A DNA stretch of 64,000 bases, taken from assembly GCA_029721515.1 (NCBI GenBank), contig CM056565.1, positions 9,860,742 through 9,924,741 on the forward strand, read 5' to 3'. The notes beneath the pieces are model-generated. The model was given only the letters and a program-made list of their open reading frames with translations, had not been told where the DNA came from and ran no database searches. Every line of letters begins with the position of its first letter. Within the stretch, counting starts at the first letter, position 1. The translations under genes and the position numbers were made by a program. Shown one piece after another: positions 47,318 to 59,516 of this stretch. Source of the stretch: Synanceia verrucosa (taxonomy: Eukaryota; Chordata; Actinopteri; Perciformes; Synanceiidae).

Positions 47318-49104
47318 GATGTAAATGTAAATGTTCTTTAGTTATACAGCCCTTTACAACCACTGTTCCGCGAACCAAAGTGCTTTACAATAGAATAATA
47401 AATAAAAGCAATTAAAAAAACAATAAGAACAATAAAAACAATAAAATGAAATGAGGTTAAACGGAAATAAAATCAAATAAAAATAGACTAAAATGACACC
47501 ACATTACTGGGTAATGGGTGACTTTAAAAGGCTTAGGTCAGAGATCAGACGTATTTCTGCGGGGAGTTTATTCCAAAGCCTAGGGACAGCAACAGAAAAG
47601 GCTCAAAACATGGTTTGCTGACCACAGAGCTCTACCAGGCTCATGGACAGTTAAAAGCTCAGATAAATAAGATGGAGCAATGCTGTTAAGAGCTTTAAAA
47701 ACAAACATTAAAAGTTTAAAATCAATTCTGTGATGAACAGGAAGCCAATGAAGTGAGTTAAGAACAGGAGTGATGTGGTCTCGTCTGTTAGTGTTAGTTA
47801 AAAGACACGCAGCAGCATTTTGTACAAGTTGAAGGCGACCAATAGAGGACTTTGGTAAACCAACATGAAGTGCATTACAGTTGTCTAATCTTGAGCTGAT
47901 TAGAGCATGGATGGCTAGCTCAAGGTCCTGGCAGCTTAAAAACATTTTGACTTTGGCCACTAGACGCTGTGGAAAAAATGGTCTTTACAACATTGCTGAT
48001 TTGTTTGTAAAATCAGCAATGTTGTAAAGACCAAATTTGTTTGTCATCTAATGGTCAAAAATCACTCCCAGATTCCTCACAACTGGACTGAGCTTGGGAG
48101 ATAAGGTGCCCAAGTCAGCTGTTCCAGTATCCCCAAACACAATACATTCACTTTTGTCATCGTCGTTGTTTGATAACAGCAATGCAACTGTACAAGGCAT
48201 TTTGTGCACTGTCAGTATTGGGCTTCACTGGCAAATATATTTGTAAGTCATCTGCATAACAAAGGAAAGAAAGGTTGTGCTTGACTATAATTGACCCAAG
48301 TGGCAGCATATATAATGAAAAAAGGATTGGGCCAAGAATAGAGCCTTGTGGCACCCCACAGGAGAGAAGAGCACTGGATGAGGACAAGTCACCAAGCATA
48401 ACAGAGAAGGTCCTACTTGACAGGTATGAAGAGAACCACGACAGTGCAGTGTCACAGACGCCCACATAATTGTTCAGCCGTGACAGGAGGACTGAATGGT
48501 CCACCATGTCAGAGGCTGCTGTGAGGTCAAGCAGCACCAGAACAACAGGACATTTGGCATCGACAGACAGAACAATATCATTGTGCACCTTCAACAGCAC
48601 AGACTCAGTGCTGTGACGAGACTTAAACCCAGATTGAATCTTTTCGAGAAAACAGCTATCGAGGAAGGACTGTATTTGTATAAAAATGACTTTTTCTAAA
48701 ATCTTAGAAAGAAAGGGAAAATGAAAAACAAGTCTAAAATTTGACAATACTGAAGGGTGGAGATTAGGCTTTTTAAGAAGGGGCCTGACCACAGCATGTT
48801 TAAAGGCAGCTGGGACAGTTTCTAGTCTATGACAGATGTAAATAAAAATCAGAAGACTAGGCTCCACAAAAACTGTTTTCAGCACTTTGGCAGGGACAAT
48901 ATCCAATGGGCAATTTGTAGGCTTCAATGATTTCACTATGTCACTGAGAGACGAGAGAGAAGCCAACTCCAACTGGTCGAATACAGCAGAATGAGTTGGG
49001 GCAACATGCAAATTCTTGTTAAAACTCATATCACAACTCAGCCTGGTGTCTTGTCTGACAGAGTCCAATTTGTCAACGAAGTAATGAAGAACGTTCTCAA
49101 ATCT
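47318..49104 (-). pseudogene. L2-type LINE, reverse transcriptase and 3' end
   Basis: The minus-strand frame 49068-48157 holds reverse-transcriptase motifs in order: VRPLLKKPNL, FLSKILEKVI, QSGFKSRHSTES, LDLTAASDMVDH, SCGVPQGSILGP and the active site FLCYADDLQIY. The C-terminal domain follows in a shifted frame (47960-47580, LQLVQNAAACLL, LHWLPVHHRIDF). The 3' UTR runs to about 47318. The frame break and missing 5' part make it inactive, although the YADD box is intact. Its upstream continuation appears at 50326-50445, beyond a Tc1 insertion. Confidence 0.85.
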
Positions 49105-50325
49105 GTTGGGTCAAAAATATACATACAGCAACATGAATTAGCAATTTTGGTGACTTAGAAAGTCGTGTCAACGAAATGAGCTTTATAGCATGGCCTCTTA
49201 ACTTCTTGTGAGTGATCATCACTGATTACAGCTGGTGACTTCTCTGAGGCCATTCAAATAGGGCTCATTGGATACAAACGCCCACAAACTCTACAGTGGG
49301 GAAACTCTAAGGAGCTCAGCATGGATCTGAAAAAGCGAATCATTGACTTGAACAGGTCAGGAAAGTCACTTGGAGCCATTTCAAAGTGGCTGCAGGTTCC
49401 AAGAGCAGAGCAGCAAGAGAGGCTGCCGTGCAAGAAGGAAGCCCTTGCTCCAAAAGCGGCACCTTAAGGCTTGACTTAAGTTTGCTGCTGATCACATGGA
49501 CAAAGATAAGACCTTCTGGAGGAAAGTTCTGTGGTCAGACGAAACAAAAATCGAATTGTTTGGCCAAAATGCCCAGCAATATGTTTGGGGGAAAAAAGAT
49601 GAGGCCTTTAACACCATGCCTACCGTCAAGCACGGTGGTGGTAGTATTATGCTGTGGGGCTGTTTTGCTGCCAGTGGAACTGGTGCTTTACAAAGAGTAA
49701 ATGGGATAACGAAGAAGGAGGATTACCTTCAAATTCTTCAAGATAACCTAAAATCATCAGCTCGGAGGTTGGGTCTTGGGCACAGTTGGGTGTTCCTACA
49801 GGATAGTGACCCCAAACACACACCAAAAGTGGTCATGGAATAAATCAGGCTAGAACTAAGGTTTTAGAATGACCTTCCCAAAGTCCTGACTTAAACCCCA
49901 TTGAGAACATGTGGACAATGCTGAAGAAACTAGTCCATGTCAGAAAGCTGACAAATTTAACTGAACTGCACCAATTCTGTCAAGAAGAGTGGTCAAAGAT
50001 TCAACCAGAAGCTTGTGGATGGCTACCAAAAGTGCCTAATTGAAGTGAAAATGGCCAAGGGACATATAACCAAATATTAGCATTGCTGTATGTATATTTT
50101 TGACCCAGCAGATTTGGTCACATTTAAAGTCATAAAAGAACCAAACTTCATGAATGTTTTTTGTGACAAAGGAGTATTTGTTCCAATCACTCTATCAGAG
50201 AAAAATCGGAATCATCAGAATCAGAATCAATCATGAAAAATCAGTTGTAGAAATAACCCGAAACTCAAGAGAGCCATGATATTATGTTCTTTACAAGTGT
50301 ATGTAAACTTTTGACCACAACTGTA
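49105..50325 (+). mobile_element. Tc1-family transposon, defective, inserted in the L2
   Basis: The right end is of the long IR/DR type: an inner repeat ending TATATTTTTGACCCA (50107) and an outer end TGTATGTAAACTTTTGACCA followed by CAACTG and TA at about 50324. The left end has only the inner repeat (GGGTCAAAAATATACATACA at about 49110). Transposase remnants on the plus strand include KKRIIDLNRSGKS, WSDETKIELFGQN, KHGGGSIMLWGCF, LQDSDPKHT and, after a stop, PKSPDLNPIENMW-type sequence. An internal deletion near 49440 and stops make it inactive. Confidence 0.8.
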
Positions 50326-50445
50326 ACAAGGTCCAAAGTGTGCCCATGATGGTGAGTTGGTTTATCCACTGGGCCTAGTGGTGACAAAGCAGGACTAGAG
50401 GCTGTGTCAAGATTGGGGTTAGCTTTTAGTTGCGTAGCCTACTAC
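50326..50445 (-). pseudogene. L2 endonuclease-end fragment beyond the Tc1 insertion
   Basis: On the minus strand it reads LDTASSPALSPLGPVDKPTH and HHGHTLDLV, the end of the L2 endonuclease domain. The expected linker to the reverse transcriptase at 49104 is missing, so sequence was lost at or before the Tc1 insertion. Confidence 0.65.
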
Positions 50446-51709
50446 TATCGATGTAAACAAATAGCCAGGAGGATAAGCACCTCCCTCCCTGTTTGCCCAC
50501 ATAAATTGGTCACTCTCTGCTTTCTGTCTCTGTCCTTTCTTCTACTCAAGCATCCATCTGGACTGTGAGAATGAGAATTTCATCAATGATAAGTTACTGA
50601 GGATGACTATTTTTCCTCACCCTAACACAAGTTTCCTCAGGTGCCATGTGCTTATCCTGTATATTAAAGACTGATTAGCAGTCACACAGTGTGTGCTCCT
50701 GACCTATTTATAAACCAAAAGTGACATCTGCTGGCTGAAAGAATGAACTCTTCACATCCACATTCAGACTCTGCAGCGTGCTTTTAGAACATGTCTTTTC
50801 TTCTTTGATGGCATCACACTTGTGTCAGTGTCACCTTGAAACATGATGATTTTTAGTCCACTCATTATGAAACATGAGTTACTGCTATTTTTATCTAAAC
50901 TGATGGATATGAAATTCACTAAACTTAAACAAGAACATTATTTGGTCTTTTCATCAATCAATAAGCAATGCTAAATATAAAGTGCTAATTTTATATTTCT
51001 ACGCTCCAAACATACTATGTATTCATTTTTGGTTTTGGACAGTGGTGTCATATTGTGTTGTCGATGAAAAAATAATGCTGTTTATCACAATAAAGCTGTA
51101 TATCAAGATGATGATGATAATAATTGTTTACTTAAATGCTTAAAGACAGCAGCACACTTTACTTTAAGAGTTCACACTGGAGTGTGTCTTTTCAAACTGT
51201 CAGTGAAGTAAAATGTTGTTCTCTGTGAACTGAGGGAAGATAACGTCAATCTCAACAATCTCAAATAGATTTATGAGGTTTTAATCACAAATTGATCACT
51301 GTAAGATGACACAACTTTAAAGGACGTTATGAGAAACATTTTTGTTTTACTTTCCATAGTGCTATCAATGATAATATGAAAACAACACAATCATACTGGA
51401 CCATGTATATGACAAAGATACAGTGGTTTGAAACCATACAATTCATCTCATTACATAATTTGATAATCATTTTTGAAACAGAATTTACTTACAATTGCAA
51501 TTTCTATATACTGTAGTATGCATAAATGTACTACGTGTTGTTTAAATAGCATTTTAGAATTCTGACCTGAAACAGATACAATGCATCATAAACTTTGTCA
51601 TATAATAAAGTAAGTCACACAAAGGAACAAACTTGCTTACTGTAAACATAAATAGGAATTCCTACTAAAAAAAAAAAAAAGAATGAAGCACAACGATTGC
51701 AGAAAAAAA

Positions 51710-52624
51710 TCAAGACTTTGGAAATATCTTATCTGTGGTTTTGAAACCAAAGGTGAAATAGTATTTGAAGACCTGTCTGAAGGTCTGATCTCTGAGGCCA
51801 TATACAAGTGGACTCAAACACTTTGGGAAAATGATAAGACCTATAAAGAGAACATACTCAATGATACTAGCCATGGCAGCACTTGTCTTTGGACTGGAGT
51901 TGATCATATTAAACAGAACAGAGGTGAGATATAGGAAGAACTGAATGAGATGCAGCAGCACCGTCTTGTGAGCCTTGCTGGCATTACGGGCAGCAGAAGA
52001 GGCTGACTTCACAGTAATCATGACAGCTATGTATGTGTAGATAATAATGATGCACACTAATACAAAATATGTGAAGGTGAGAGCCATTGTTACAGTTGAA
52101 TAGATCTCTAGTGGGAAGACATTTGTGTGGCACTTAGACACAGGGAAGCTTGTGTTCTCCCGACTAACAAACAGGAAGAGCTGGGTGAACGAGTCCAAAG
52201 AGCCCACTGTCCACATAACGCCGATGGCCACCCCTGTCTTCCTAGTGGTGACAATCTCACCATGCCTCAGTGGAAAGCAAATGGCAACATACCTCTCCAA
52301 AGACATCACAGCGAGGTTGAGAGGTGACATTTTAAGTGTGAGTCCCGCGAGCAGCAAGATAAACATACAAATATAACTGATCATTCCGATTGCGGTCAAG
52401 GCAAAGATGTACAGCAGCATAGTCACTATGAGCTGCAGAGAGTCTGTGAGGAGCAAATGACCAAAGAGGATATAACGGGGGGACTCCAGGAGGACAGGTC
52501 TGCTCAGCAAAGCAAACAGCATGACAACGTTCACATAGAGAAAAAGAAAACATGGCAGCATAGACAGCAGAGGCCTGGCAGGTGTCTGAATCACTGCTAC
52601 TTCTGTTGTGTCGTTCATGACCAC
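51710..52624 (-). CDS. Odorant receptor 131-2-like GPCR, copy B
   Basis: 304-aa intact single-exon receptor, the duplicate of 35122-36036. It differs from copy A at 11 residues by my count: T12I, A135G, N159S, A167T, L170F, R171P, F175Y, I240M, T242N, I274V and G298D (A to B). Five lie at 159-175, in extracellular loop 2 and the top of TM5. The ERY motif, Cys86, Cys165 and the TM7 motif (SPLVYG) are kept. Both copies are open, so both may be expressed. Confidence 0.9.
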   Translation of the reverse strand: MVMNDTTEVAVIQTPARPLLSMLPCFLFLYVNVVMLFALLSRPVLLESPRYILFGHLLLTDSLQLIVTMLLYIFALTAIGMISYICMFILLLAGLTLKMSPLNLAVMSLERYVAICFPLRHGEIVTTRKTGVAIGVMWTVGSLDSFTQLFLFVSRENTSFPVSKCHTNVFPLEIYSTVTMALTFTYFVLVCIIIIYTYIAVMITVKSASSAARNASKAHKTVLLHLIQFFLYLTSVLFNMINSSPKTSAAMASIIEYVLFIGLIIFPKCLSPLVYGLRDQTFRQVFKYYFTFGFKTTDKIFPKS

Positions 52625-53084
52625 AGCTTGATGCAGCGTCTGCAGAGGAACGACACATAAGCACTTCTCACTGATCCTTAATCAACATTATGAGCAGTCC
52701 TGAATGCTGAATCCTGTTCAGGATGATTCTGAAAAATAACATTTTAACAAGCACGTTGACCTGAAAACAAAGCCACAAATAACACCACAGAGCAATCACA
52801 ATGAATTAAAAATATTTCAGAAATTAAAGTTAAAGGCATGATGTATAGATTTGCTCGATGTCTGAGACTTACATGTTGGTTTGGTCTGACTTCATTTGAC
52901 AATGAAGCTTCGGTGAACAGATCTGAGGAATGAATCAGCCTGCAGTCCATCACGTCCTTCTTAAGGGTCATGACATCATCGCCTGTTTCGGCTCAACAGC
53001 CAGTCAAAGTTCTGTGTTGGTTGGATTTTCTTTGAAGGACAGTTTGAGAAGTTGTTCCTTTTTTGCTTATACATAGTAGCATCC

Positions 53085-53171
53085 TATACACACACACACA
53101 CACACACACACACGTATATACAGTATACACACATATATACATATATACATATTTTTATACATATGTGTGTA
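53085..53171. repeat. CA/TA microsatellite, copy B
   Basis: CA and TA/CATA tract that received the Tc1 element at the TA of 53170-53171. Confidence 0.9.
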
Positions 53172-54769
53172 CAGTCATGGAAAAAATTATTAGACCACCC
53201 TTGTTTTCTTCAATTTCTTGTTAATTTTAATGCCTGGCTCAAATAAAGGTACATTTGTTTGGACAATTATAATGATAACAACAAAAATAGCTCATGAGAG
53301 TAAAATTTAAGAACTAAGGATTATTCATTTTCCATGGTTTTCTTGATAATAACCAAAATTACTTAAATTCTTACATCAATAGCTATGGCATTGTACCGCC
53401 AAAAACACTACTTTTAAGCATTCCATGTTTTCTTTTCTGTTTGCTTTAAACACATGATACACACAAGAGTTAATACTTGATTGCATAACCATTGTTTTTG
53501 ATGACTGCAGCCATGCGTCTTGGCATGCTCTCCACCAGCTTCTGACATTGTTCTGCTGTCACAGCAGGCCATTCCTGTTGGACAAATTCAAACAAATTTT
53601 CTTTGTTTTTGGGCTTGTGGTTCTCCATTTTGAGTTTGATGATTTTCCACAGGTTTTCAATTGGATTAAGATCTGGTGATTGAGCAGGCCAAGGCCAATG
53701 GAGATGGTTCTCCATCCAGGCTTTAACTGACCTTGCCGTGTGGCAAGGGGCATTGTCTTGTTGGAAAATCCAGTCATTCGAGGCAGGAAAGAGTTTTCCA
53801 GCTGATGGAAGAAGACTGTTTTCAAGGGTAGTCCTGTACTTGACCTGGTTCATTCGGCCTTCACACAATTGCATTTGCCCTGTTCCACTCAGACTGAAAC
53901 AACCCCAGATCATGACTGATCCACCCCCATGTTTTACTGTAGGGGCAAGACAGTCTGGGTTGTAAGCTTCTCCAGGCTTCCTCCTAACCAGTAAGTTGGC
54001 TGGAGTGGGCATCAATTCAAAATTGGATTCATCACTGAAGAGAACCTTAGCCCAATCATCAACAGTCCAATCCTTGTGGTCTCGAGCAAAGAGTAACCGG
54101 GCCTTCCTCTGCCTTTCATTGATGAAGGGCTTCTTGCGTGCTCTGTGTGACTTCAAACCAGCTTCAACAAGTCGGTTTCGAACTGTCCTTGCCGAGCAAG
54201 TCACATTTCTCGACAGTGCCCACTCATTTTTAAGGTCCCTGGAGGTCTGACGACGATTCCTGACACAGGAACGGATGAGTGCACGGTCATCTCGTGGGGT
54301 AGAAAGACGTTTCCTGCCACGGCCAGGTAGCAATTTGGTAGTGCCATGTTCAGCTTGTTTTTTTTGTTGGAATGAACGGCTGTCTTGGAGATCTTCAGTT
54401 TTTTCGCTACCTGTCTCTCACTCATGCCAATTTCCAGCAGTGCCAAGATGGCTGCCTTTGTTGCTTCACATAATTCTTTTGTTTTAGGCATTATGTGAGA
54501 GCTGACAACTTCTGAGTTGTGCTACGGCTTGAATGTAAGCAGGAAACCACTCTAGGCCTTTGCATGTGCAGTGCTGCTTGTGACATGAAATGGCCTCTTA
54601 TATACCCTGGGAATCAATTAAGCTTAAGAATGTCAAATAGGACATAAAGTATTATGTGACCAGCTGCATTTTTTGTTGTGTTCATTGTATTATACGTTTA
54701 GTGGTACCAGATATTAGAATGAACAAGAAATTGAAGAAAACAAGGGTGGTCTAATAATTTTTTCCATGA

Positions 54770-54772
<3 letters not shown>
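53172..54772 (-). mobile_element. Near-complete Tc1-like transposon
   Basis: A 1,601-bp element flanked by TA. Terminal inverted repeats at 53172-53222 and 54722-54772 are 51 bp and match perfectly (start CAGTCATGGAAAAAATTATT). The transposase runs on the minus strand from an ATG at 54491 to a stop at 53470. The N-terminal HTH part (KAAILALLEIGMSERQVAKK) and the remainder (287 codons: GRGRKRLSTPRDDRALIR, VLFSDESNFEL, FQQDNAPCHTA, SPDLNPIENLW) sit in different frames. The shift lies at or near a run of eight adenines (plus-strand T run at about 54358-54365). All three DDE acidic residues are present. Absent from copy A, so it inserted after the duplication. Confidence 0.93.
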
Positions 54773-54811
<39 letters not shown>

Positions 54812-54814
54812 ATA

Positions 54815-54861
<47 letters not shown>
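54773..54861. repeat. (TA)n tracts after the Tc1 element
   Basis: Two TA tracts separated by a short GTCATATA interruption. Confidence 0.95.
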
Positions 54862-54862
<1 letters not shown>

Positions 54863-55050
54863 GCAGTAACTCATGTTTCATAATGACCGTAGGTGTGAAT
54901 GTGAGTGTGAGTGGTTGTCTGTCTCTATGTGTCCTGCGATGAGGTGGCGACTTGTCCAGGGTGTGCCCTGCCTTCCACCCTAAGACAGCTGGGATAGGCT
55001 CCAGCCCCCCCGCGACCCTATGAGGATAAGCGGTAGATAATGGATGGATG

Positions 55051-55052
<2 letters not shown>
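54862..55052 (-). repeat. CCATCCATC-headed fish repeat, minus orientation (copy B), with a 26-base inverted tag
   Basis: Reverse complement of the repeat at 36596-36780. At its 3' side (54861-54886) sits a 26-base block that is the exact reverse complement of 50862-50887 and of 34095-34120. A long TA tract follows at 55053-55101. Confidence 0.88.
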
Positions 55053-55105
<53 letters not shown>

Positions 55106-55108
<3 letters not shown>

Positions 55109-55345
55109 AGTCAAATAACCAAGTTCTTTATACTGTTAGACGCACTAGACTGACGCATTAGATGTTTATTTGGCAAACTATATGACCAGACTACTAACTA
55201 AATAATAGAATAGAAACTGGAAAATAATAGAATAAAGACAAGATTGGATAAATAAATGGCATTAAGTCAGTGTGATCAGTTAGATTCAGTGATGTTATCT
55301 ATTAAACAAATTAAAATTTGTACTGTTGTTTATTTTCAGGTTTTG
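55106..55345. other. Extra sequence present only in copy B
   Basis: About 240 bp between the TA tract and the point where similarity to copy A resumes (CCATTCAGCAGTTGAGAG). AT-rich with no coding sequence. Either ancestral sequence lost from copy A or an insertion. Confidence 0.6.
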
Positions 55346-58254
55346 TGCACCATTCAGCAGTTGAGAGTTTAAGAGTCATCAGAGCAGGTTGTGGATCAGT
55401 TGAATATTCTGAATCTAAGTTTTAGTATTTATTATTCAGTATTATTCAGTTTTCTAAATTAGCTGTAAATTTGGCCAGTTAATATAATGGTCTAATCATC
55501 AAGACTCTTTCTCATCTGAAAAATGTATGTATTATATCACAGTCCATAGATAGATGGAGGTGTTGCTGAAGAGTGGCTGCAGGCTCTGTCTGGACCTTGG
55601 TCTTTTGGACCTGCTGGATCCCACAGAGGCGACTTCAGCTCGAGTCGCTTCACCATCAGTGGCTCTCTTGGACGTTTGGACATGGTCGGTGGACATGACT
55701 CAGCATTAATCATTTTCCCTCTCTTTCCTGTGCAGCGAGTTGCTGTGCCCTTTCTTCAGCCGCTCTCGTAGATGGAGGGTCTACTGGCATTGCACTAGTT
55801 CAACATGTCTTCTGTAGACAGTCTTTCTTTCTTTTGAAGGTTCTTCATGGAGGCTGAAGTCATTTCTGCAGCCTGGCAGAGGAGCAGAGAGATGGTCTGG
55901 ATGCAGGATTCTTTCAGGCTTTAGTTGTATTTGGAGCATGTTTGAAGGTATGGAGAGGCTGTCTCTTCATGGCATGTGGTGTTGGGCCTGTGTTATCCAT
56001 CCTGACGGCAGAGCAGCATGTCTCTGTATTTGGGTGATCGCCCCCCCTCCAGTATGTGGACCAGAGAGAGGAGAAGTACAGAGAAGCAAAGAGAGAAGTG
56101 CAGCAGAAGAAGAAGCCCCAGACCAGCTGAAGCTTGCAGTTTTTTATGGTCTCTCGATGGTGTTCACTGGCCACTCCCATCCAAAGGTGGCTGAGATGAC
56201 ATTCTTTCCTTAATTTACTTTAATGGCAATACCAATTTATTAATTTCTTCTCTATTTGAAAGCTTCTCACTCTCAGCTGTTGAATGATACCAAACATCAC
56301 ATGATAGAAAACCACAGAACAAAATTGACCAATTGAATTGAAATTAATCAACAAATTAAACAACACAGATGAACCATGACATCATAGCATTTAGGTGTAC
56401 GAATCATACAATAGGCATGTATAGCTGTACATGTAGACTTATTCCACATTGGTCTGTATCAGAGCAGAAGAGGAGAAGGAGGACCTGTGTCAGTGTCTGC
56501 ATGCCATAAATGCAATACAGCTATAAGAACATCTTCTGTACCTCAGCACAGCCTGGAGTTTATAGTGTCAGTGTCCTCCCCATTCACTGGGGAGGAACCA
56601 GATTCATAAACCAGTCAAACGTGTTGTTTCTTAAGTTCAGGCCAATCATGAACTAAGCCTTAGCACTTAGGTCAGATAGAGGTCCTGGAAAAATACTCTG
56701 AAATTCTAGGATGCTTTCATTATGCAGCCCCACTCTACCGCGAATCAGTGCAGAAATATAATAAATAAAGAAACAGGAAACACCATAGTAAACACCACCA
56801 GTAACAGTAGCTAGCACTTTTATTTTGAAAGAGCTCGCACGTCCATGCCACCAGAGTGAAGTTGCCGTTAGCTTGTGGCTACATTTGGCTAATTAGCCAG
56901 TCGCAACCCGGCACTAACTAAGCTTCCCCGGTTAGCGTCAGGATGCCGACACTTCAAACAGCGATGCCACATGTACAACAACACAGACACTACTATCGAC
57001 CTATGGCTGTAAAAGTGACTACATACATTTTCAAACACGCACAACTGAACATAACCCCCTGCACCAACTACGCACTGCTGCTCATAACCCCGGTGCTGAA
57101 CTAGTCGTGGGTGGGCGTAGCTACGCATCATGTACACAGCCACGAGCTGTAACCCTGCCAGAACACTATAAAGATCACACCACCATTTCTACAAATACCT
57201 TTATCCATTTCAAATAATCTGATCGCTTCTTGGACATGTTTGCTCTTGTCTGTAGCTAGTGAAAGAAACTGAAACCACATAAAAATGTCTGAAGCTTCAA
57301 ATTTGATTTTATTTAATTCGAATCCCGTGTCATTGATCAACACTTGGAAGCTTTTAATTTTTTTGGAGCAGCCCTAATAAAATGTAAGAAACTGGTATGA
57401 ACATAGTTATTTTACTGAGAAAAAACACTGAAATATGTAAGATCAGTTGTGGACACAGAGGTATTCATCTGTGGCACTGTACTGGATTATTTAAAGGTGT
57501 TATCTGTCCTAGTGTCATTCCATGATCATCAAGTATAGAATTGTATTTAGTTTGGCCCAAAGTGATGAAACCAAAGAACTTCAACTTTGTTTACAAGTTC
57601 AAATCTAATGATCTCACTGTTATTCTTTGGAGAGCAGTCATTAACAGCACATTAATAATTCAAATAATGACATTGCACATAATTGCAAAAATATTTTTCA
57701 GCGTCAGTCCATGGAGGGACAATTAGAAACTGCTTTTCATTCCCTGAAGTGAAAGAAGGAAAACACTGTCACCTTCTTCATAAAGTTTTGTTTTCTGTTT
57801 CTGCTGCATCCTGAGTTATTGTTTTATTACATATTAACCAACTGCAGGAGAACACTATGAAATTCATACAACTACATGCTGGTTCACAATGAAATGTTCC
57901 AGTTTGGCCACCTTTTGGGTTTTCACACTATGATCTTGTTTTTCATTAAAAAGACAGTACAGCTATAACACTAATTCATTATATTTCATATAAAGAAAAG
58001 TATAGCTCATCTATGTTTGTGTTAGAGATTTTCCTTTATCTAACAAATTTGTGACGTCCAGATGAGAGCCACTGTCTAGTCCTGTGTAAAGTGGTCGATG
58101 AGTATGAATGGAAATTAGAACTTAATCATAAATGTTATGTAAAGCAAACTGAACCAAACTCAAGTAGAGCTACCACATGTAAAATGATTACCATGCCCTT
58201 TTAACATCAGCACTTTTAGTAGCAAAATTACGTTCCCAACCTGAAGCCCTGGAT
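55346..58254. other. Receptor upstream region, copy B, no gene seen
   Basis: Matches 36790-39834. It lacks about 160 bp near 56885 that copy A has, and carries different sequence at 58002-58100 in place of the SINE-like repeat. Confidence 0.55.
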
Positions 58255-59100
58255 AAACAGTAAACTTTGCCTCAGCCAGAGCACCGTTCCCTCCTGCTTC
58301 AAGACCACAGCCAATGTCCCCCTTCCCAAGAAGAGCCCCCCACCTGCCTGAATGACTACAGGCCGGCAGCACCCACTCCAATCATCAAGAAGTGTTGCTG
58401 GCCCACATCCAGAGCAGCACACCAGACACCCAGAGCCACCTCAGACCATTACTGTTCCCCTCCATTATTCCTTCTCCCACCTGGAATACAAGGACTCCTT
58501 CGTCAGGATGCGCCTAGTTGACTACAGCTCTGCTTTCAATGCGGTCATCCCCCACAAACTGTCCACACTTGGTCTGTACCCCACCCTCTGTGACTGGCTC
58601 CTGGACTTTCTGGGTCTGTTCCCATTCTGTCAGGACTGGACTTCAGCCAGCATCATCACTAACATTGGTACCCCACAGGGGTGGGTCCTCACCCCAATAC
58701 TCTACACCCTGTTCACCTATGAATGTGTCACCTTCCACAAGGACAACATCATCTTGAAGTTTGCAGACAAAACCGCAGTGATGGGGCGGATCACTGGTGG
58801 GGACGAAGCGTCCTACAGGGGGAAGGTGGACAGTCCGGTGTCCTGGTGTGAGGACGATTTCCTCACCCTCAACACTGACAAGATGAAGGAGATGATAGTG
58901 GACATGAGGAAGGAAAGGAGACCTTATCAGCCACTGTTCATCCGCGAGCTTGAAGTGGAAAGAGTGAGCAGCTTTAAAAACCTAGGCATCCACATCACTG
59001 AGGACTTAACTTGGACGCTTAACACCACACAGCTGTTTAGAAGGCTCAACAGCGGCTGTACTTCCTGAGGAGGCTAAGGAAGTTTGGTATGTCAACCAAG
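58255..59100 (+). pseudogene. Non-LTR reverse-transcriptase fragment, copy B
   Basis: The frame 58352-59068 (238 residues) carries DYSSAFNAVIPHKLSTLGLY, NIGTPQGWVLTPILYTLF, the active-site region LKFADKTAV, WCEDDFLTLNTDKMKEMIVD and SSFKNLGIHI. The catalytic second Asp of the usual ADD is Lys (FADK), so it is catalytically dead even where the frame is open. It resembles the CR1/L2/Rex1 group. It continues out of frame as FLRRLRKFGMSTK up to the Gypsy LTR at 59101. Confidence 0.82.
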
Positions 59101-59509
59101 TGTCATGCCTTGTCTGTCTGGTTTTGGTTAAGTTACCCTAATTGTTTCCATCTGTTCCCCGTTACCTCCTGTATAGTCTTGTCTCCCCTGTCTCGTCGTA
59201 AGGTCATCATGGTTCTGTCCTGTCGTCATTCCTGTCACCAATTTTCCTCAACTAGGAAAACAGCTAGTTAGATTTGCCTTTTATTTCTAGTTAGACATGT
59301 GTTTTTCCCCCAGCTTATCTGGGTGGTTTTGAATTTTCGCTTTTGATAGTTCAGTGCAGCCAGTGTAGGTACTCCCTGCTCTCCACCTGCTGGAGACACG
59401 CGTTCCCCTTCCCTGCCTGGAAGCGCTGAATCTGCCTGTTTTGCCCTTGTCTGGTACAATAAAACCCTTTTATAACACTGATCACCTGCCTCCTGTCGTG
59501 CGTGTGGGT
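59101..59509 (+). mobile_element. Gypsy-type LTR, copy B
   Basis: Counterpart of 40592-41000, same boundaries (TGTCATGCC start, AATAAAA near 59458), differing by scattered substitutions. Confidence 0.65.
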
Positions 59510-59516
59510 TCCCACC

